A stretch of DNA of 31,633 nt from a virus. The stretch covers positions 1-31,633 of IMG/VR virus record IMGVR_UViG_3300034031_000054. One strand, 5' to 3'. This document shows, piece after piece, positions 29,390-31,633 of the stretch. The position numbers and the translations under genes are program-made. The number at the start of each line of letters is the position of its first letter. Position 1 is the stretch's first letter. The notes below the pieces were generated by a model. That model was not told the origin of the DNA and ran no database searches. It saw nothing but the letters and a program-made list of their open reading frames with translations.

Positions 29390-30880
29390 ATGAATCAGCC
29401 GACCATCAATTCAAGAGTCATTAAAACAGAGCTAATCAATTGGCGTGAGCTTCAATTTATTCAACAAGACAACTTTAAAGAATGGGTAAATAGCGGGGAA
29501 CAAAAACTGATTGAATCTATTTTAAAATATCAATTCATTGCTCCATTTATGGTTTGGCAAAACGAAGGTGTGAATTATTGTCTTGATGGCCGGCACCGCT
29601 ATATGGATTTAGAGAAAGTTTCAGGATTGGGTGCAAACGTTCCAGAACTATTGCCGGCAACTTTTGTTGATTGTGCTAATATGAAAGAAGCGGCCGAATT
29701 GGTTTTAGTGTATTCAAGTGCTTACGCCAGAATCACCCAACAGGGGCTATTTGATTTTGTAAATAACTTTGATTTAGACTTTCCAGATCTACAGGCGATG
29801 ATGAACATTCCAGAGTTTGACGATGTCGCATTTCAGGGATTATTAAATAAAATGGAAGGAAACGAAGAAGAAAAAATCATTTCACTAGCATTGAAAGATA
29901 GCTTTATATTTTCTCCCTTTTCAATTTTAGATACACGTTCTGGCGTATGGCAGGAACGTAAACGTAAATGGTTAGCACTTGGTTTCAATTCTCAGGAAAC
30001 AAGAGAGGATGTAGAAATAATTGCTAAAAGTGGACAATCGACAGCTATTTATGAATTGAGAAATAAAATGCGTGAAAGTTTGGGCCGAGATCCGGAATGG
30101 GACGAAATCCTGGAATACGCAAAGAAAAAAGGAATGCACATTTATGAAGGTGCAAGTATATTTGATCCTGTACTTTGTGAATTGTCATACCGGTGGTTCT
30201 GCCCGGATGGAGGTAAGATATTAGACCCGTTTGCCGGAGGTTCTGTTCGTGGCATAGTTGCCGGCGTTCTTGACTTTAATTATGTTGGGGTTGATCTAAG
30301 GCCGGATCAATGTGTTGCAAATAGAAACCAAGCATCAATTTTAAATTTAGATGTAGTTAAAACACAATGGTTGGCAGGAGATAGTAACGAGGTTTTAGAA
30401 AAAAAACTAAGTGAAGATGGATTTGATTTTGTTTATTCTTGCCCTCCGTATGCTTATCTGGAAAAATACAGCGATGACCCTAAGGATTTATCTAACATGG
30501 ATTATGAGGACTTTAAGGATGTATACTTTAGTATCATCAAAAAGTCTGTTGAACAATTAAAGGATGATCGCTTTGCCTGTTTTGTAGTTGGTGATGTTAG
30601 AGATAAAAAAGGGTTTTACTTAAACTTCGTGAGTGATACGATACAAGCATTTAAAGATGCGGGGATGGAACTATATAACGAAATTATATTAGTAAACGTA
30701 GTAGGCAGCTTGGCCATTCGGGTGCGTCGTCAGTTTAATGGAGGCAGGAAAATTGGTAAAATGCATCAAAATGTATTAGTGTTCTATAAAGGAGATCCTA
30801 AAAAAATCAAAGAAAACTATCCGGAATTGCATTTAGAAGAGGATATAGAATCGTTCAACAATGAATTAATGGAGATTTAA
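29390..30880 (+). CDS. ParB-like domain fused to DNA methyltransferase
   Basis: This 496-aa protein begins with a ParB/sulfiredoxin-like domain ('CLDGRHRYMDL', residues 64-74, is the conserved ParB box). It continues with a linker and a C-terminal amino-methyltransferase: motif I 'DPFAGGSVRG' (279-288) and motif IV 'SCPPY' (350-354). The I-before-IV order differs from the fused enzyme at 18306. ParB-methyltransferase fusions are common beside terminase genes and probably mark or protect DNA during packaging. It is the first gene after the late promoter. The final target and base are not visible. Confidence 0.85.
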   Translation: MNQPTINSRVIKTELINWRELQFIQQDNFKEWVNSGEQKLIESILKYQFIAPFMVWQNEGVNYCLDGRHRYMDLEKVSGLGANVPELLPATFVDCANMKEAAELVLVYSSAYARITQQGLFDFVNNFDLDFPDLQAMMNIPEFDDVAFQGLLNKMEGNEEEKIISLALKDSFIFSPFSILDTRSGVWQERKRKWLALGFNSQETREDVEIIAKSGQSTAIYELRNKMRESLGRDPEWDEILEYAKKKGMHIYEGASIFDPVLCELSYRWFCPDGGKILDPFAGGSVRGIVAGVLDFNYVGVDLRPDQCVANRNQASILNLDVVKTQWLAGDSNEVLEKKLSEDGFDFVYSCPPYAYLEKYSDDPKDLSNMDYEDFKDVYFSIIKKSVEQLKDDRFACFVVGDVRDKKGFYLNFVSDTIQAFKDAGMELYNEIILVNVVGSLAIRVRRQFNGGRKIGKMHQNVLVFYKGDPKKIKENYPELHLEEDIESFNNELMEI

Positions 30881-30881
30881 T

Positions 30882-30920
30882 AATTACGCAGTAATTTTGA
30901 TACAAATATTAAAATTACTG
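30882..30920 (+). other. Competing hairpins between the methyltransferase and the next gene
   Basis: CAGTAATTTT (30889-30898) pairs perfectly with AAAATTACTG (30911-30920), a 10-bp stem ending two bases before the ATG at 30923. The same GTAATT can also pair with AATTAC at 30882-30887 (loop GCA). Two mutually exclusive structures are thus possible in this 42-nt leader. They could control translation of the 79-aa gene or protect a processed mRNA end. Confidence 0.5.
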
Positions 30921-30922
30921 CC

Positions 30923-31162
30923 ATGGATGAAAAAAAACAAGTTGAGATTATGAGCGCTACAGTAAATTCAATTAAAGAACTTTTAGAAAAAAGATTATCA
31001 AATAGATTAGATGCTCTCGAAGCAATCGCTACAACGTCATTAGATAATGTTCCGGAATCAATTCAAAAAATGCGAGAGGAAGAAGCGTCTAAAACAAGGG
31101 CCGTAATTCAAGAACAAAGGGATATTCTTGATATAATTAAATCTTTATTCCCAAATACATAA
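30923..31162 (+). CDS. Small coiled-coil protein (79 aa)
   Basis: The 79-aa protein (MDEKKQVEIMSATVNSIKEL, then LEKRLSNRLDALEAIATTSL and 'REEEASKTRAVIQEQRDILD') is helical and coiled-coil-like, with no catalytic motif. It lies between the ParB-methyltransferase and the probable terminase gene. Small proteins there often belong to the packaging module. The start is preceded by a strong hairpin. Confidence 0.6.
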   Translation: MDEKKQVEIMSATVNSIKELLEKRLSNRLDALEAIATTSLDNVPESIQKMREEEASKTRAVIQEQRDILDIIKSLFPNT

Positions 31163-31168
31163 AACAAT

Positions 31169-31633
31169 ATGCCCGGCGTCAGGTCAAGTAAATTAGAAAC
31201 CGAAAAAAGAGTATTCACTATCCAGGGGTGGATAATCAATGGCGTACCCGACTATTTAATTTTAAAAAACATTGAGCAACAGTTTAAGAATAAGGATGGC
31301 CAATTCATTAAAAGGAGGCAATCTAAGGTACTGTTGCAAAAGGCCTATAAAATATGGCATGAAGAACAAGAAGCGACCATTGAACAAAAAAGAGCTCTAA
31401 AAATTGCAAAGCTAAAACAGGACATTCGTTCAATGGGATCTGAATTCAAAAATACACCTCAAGGTATGGCTGTTTTACTTAACTACGAAAAAGAAATAAA
31501 CAAACTTGAAGCCTTATATCCTGCAACAAAAGTTATACTCCAAGGAGATAAAGACAATCCTATAGTCATAAGTAATTCTGAGGAACGAGAAGCACGCATA
31601 GCTCAGCTAATCGCTAAAGCCGGAATAAAATAA
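31169..31633 (+). CDS. Probable small terminase subunit
   Basis: The 154-aa protein begins MPGVRSSKLETEKRVFTIQG ('WIINGVPDYLILKNIEQQF' suggests an N-terminal HTH). It has a middle helical region ('KVLLQKAYKIWHEEQEATIE') for oligomerisation and a C-terminal part ('LYPATKVILQGDKDNPIVIS') often seen before the large terminase. The size and position after a ParB-methyltransferase fit a small terminase that recognises phage DNA for packaging. The gene ends exactly at the right edge, so the expected large terminase would follow. The call rests on context and general shape. Confidence 0.6.
   Translation: MPGVRSSKLETEKRVFTIQGWIINGVPDYLILKNIEQQFKNKDGQFIKRRQSKVLLQKAYKIWHEEQEATIEQKRALKIAKLKQDIRSMGSEFKNTPQGMAVLLNYEKEINKLEALYPATKVILQGDKDNPIVISNSEEREARIAQLIAKAGIK

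Larger units (their letters stand above)
7010..31633. mobile_element. Temperate phage / prophage (partial, early half plus start of packaging genes)
   Basis: A repressor arm on the minus strand diverges from a long rightward operon with RecT, exonuclease, helicases, methyltransferases and finally a probable small terminase gene. This is the order expected for the early half of a tailed temperate phage of Bacteroidota. The left boundary is the tRNA-Asn 3' fragment at 7010-7051. The right boundary (capsid, tail, lysis, other att end) lies outside the window. No integrase lies between the att site and the repressor, so the phage integrase is either beyond the right edge or is the broken one at 5588-6795. 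Confidence 0.8.

Overview
The window is AT-rich DNA from a member of the Bacteroidota, most likely a flavobacterium. Evidence for this: TAnnTTTG-type -7 promoter boxes, weak A-rich ribosome binding sites, tyrosine recombinases of the Bacteroides/Flavobacterium type (no Arg-I, 'TGLAYNE' box), a secreted protein with a typical flavobacterial signal peptide, and a 3' fragment of a tRNA-Asn gene. The whole window looks like mobile DNA; I see no housekeeping gene.

Layout. (1) Positions 1-7010 look like a small integrative element whose genes lie almost all on the minus strand. It has a GIY-YIG homing-type endonuclease, a RepA-like AAA ATPase with a winged-helix tail, small unknown proteins, a secreted TPR protein, a small HTH protein on the plus strand, and a tyrosine integrase broken by a one-base frameshift. 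Repeats suitable as integrase arm sites lie between the integrase and the junction. (2) Positions 7010-7051 are the 3' part of a tRNA-Asn (from the anticodon loop to the discriminator base) with its terminator: an attachment site. (3) From 7052 to the right end is a temperate, tailed-phage-like prophage. A leftward lysogeny arm (7147-8706, ending in a LexA/CI-like S24 repressor) faces a rightward early operon (8823-29249) across three near-identical 19-bp operators.

The early operon carries recombination genes (RecT, a coiled-coil protein, a RecB/RecE-like PD-(D/E)XK exonuclease), a SNF2 helicase, two replication-type proteins, a small endonuclease, and then a roughly 9.6-kb block rich in DNA- and nucleotide-modification enzymes. 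That block holds a helicase fused to a beta-type DNA methyltransferase, a DndC/PAPS-reductase-like PP-loop enzyme, a C5-cytosine methyltransferase with a six-repeat insert, a zinc-ribbon protein, a second PP-loop enzyme, a Gp37/Gp68 (DUF5131) protein, an unknown 311-aa protein, a MazG-like fusion, and an ASCH protein. A strong terminator at 29284-29310 ends this unit. A new promoter overlapped by two 15-bp palindromes then starts the late operon: a ParB-methyltransferase fusion, a small coiled-coil protein, and a probable small terminase subunit at the right edge.

Most notable: the modification block, with two PP-loop enzymes and no dndB/D/E or sspB-type partners in view; the repeat-bearing C5 methyltransferase with an altered motif IV; the operator arrays of the early and late promoters; and the tandem-element junction at tRNA-Asn. 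Function calls rest on motifs read by eye; no database search was possible.
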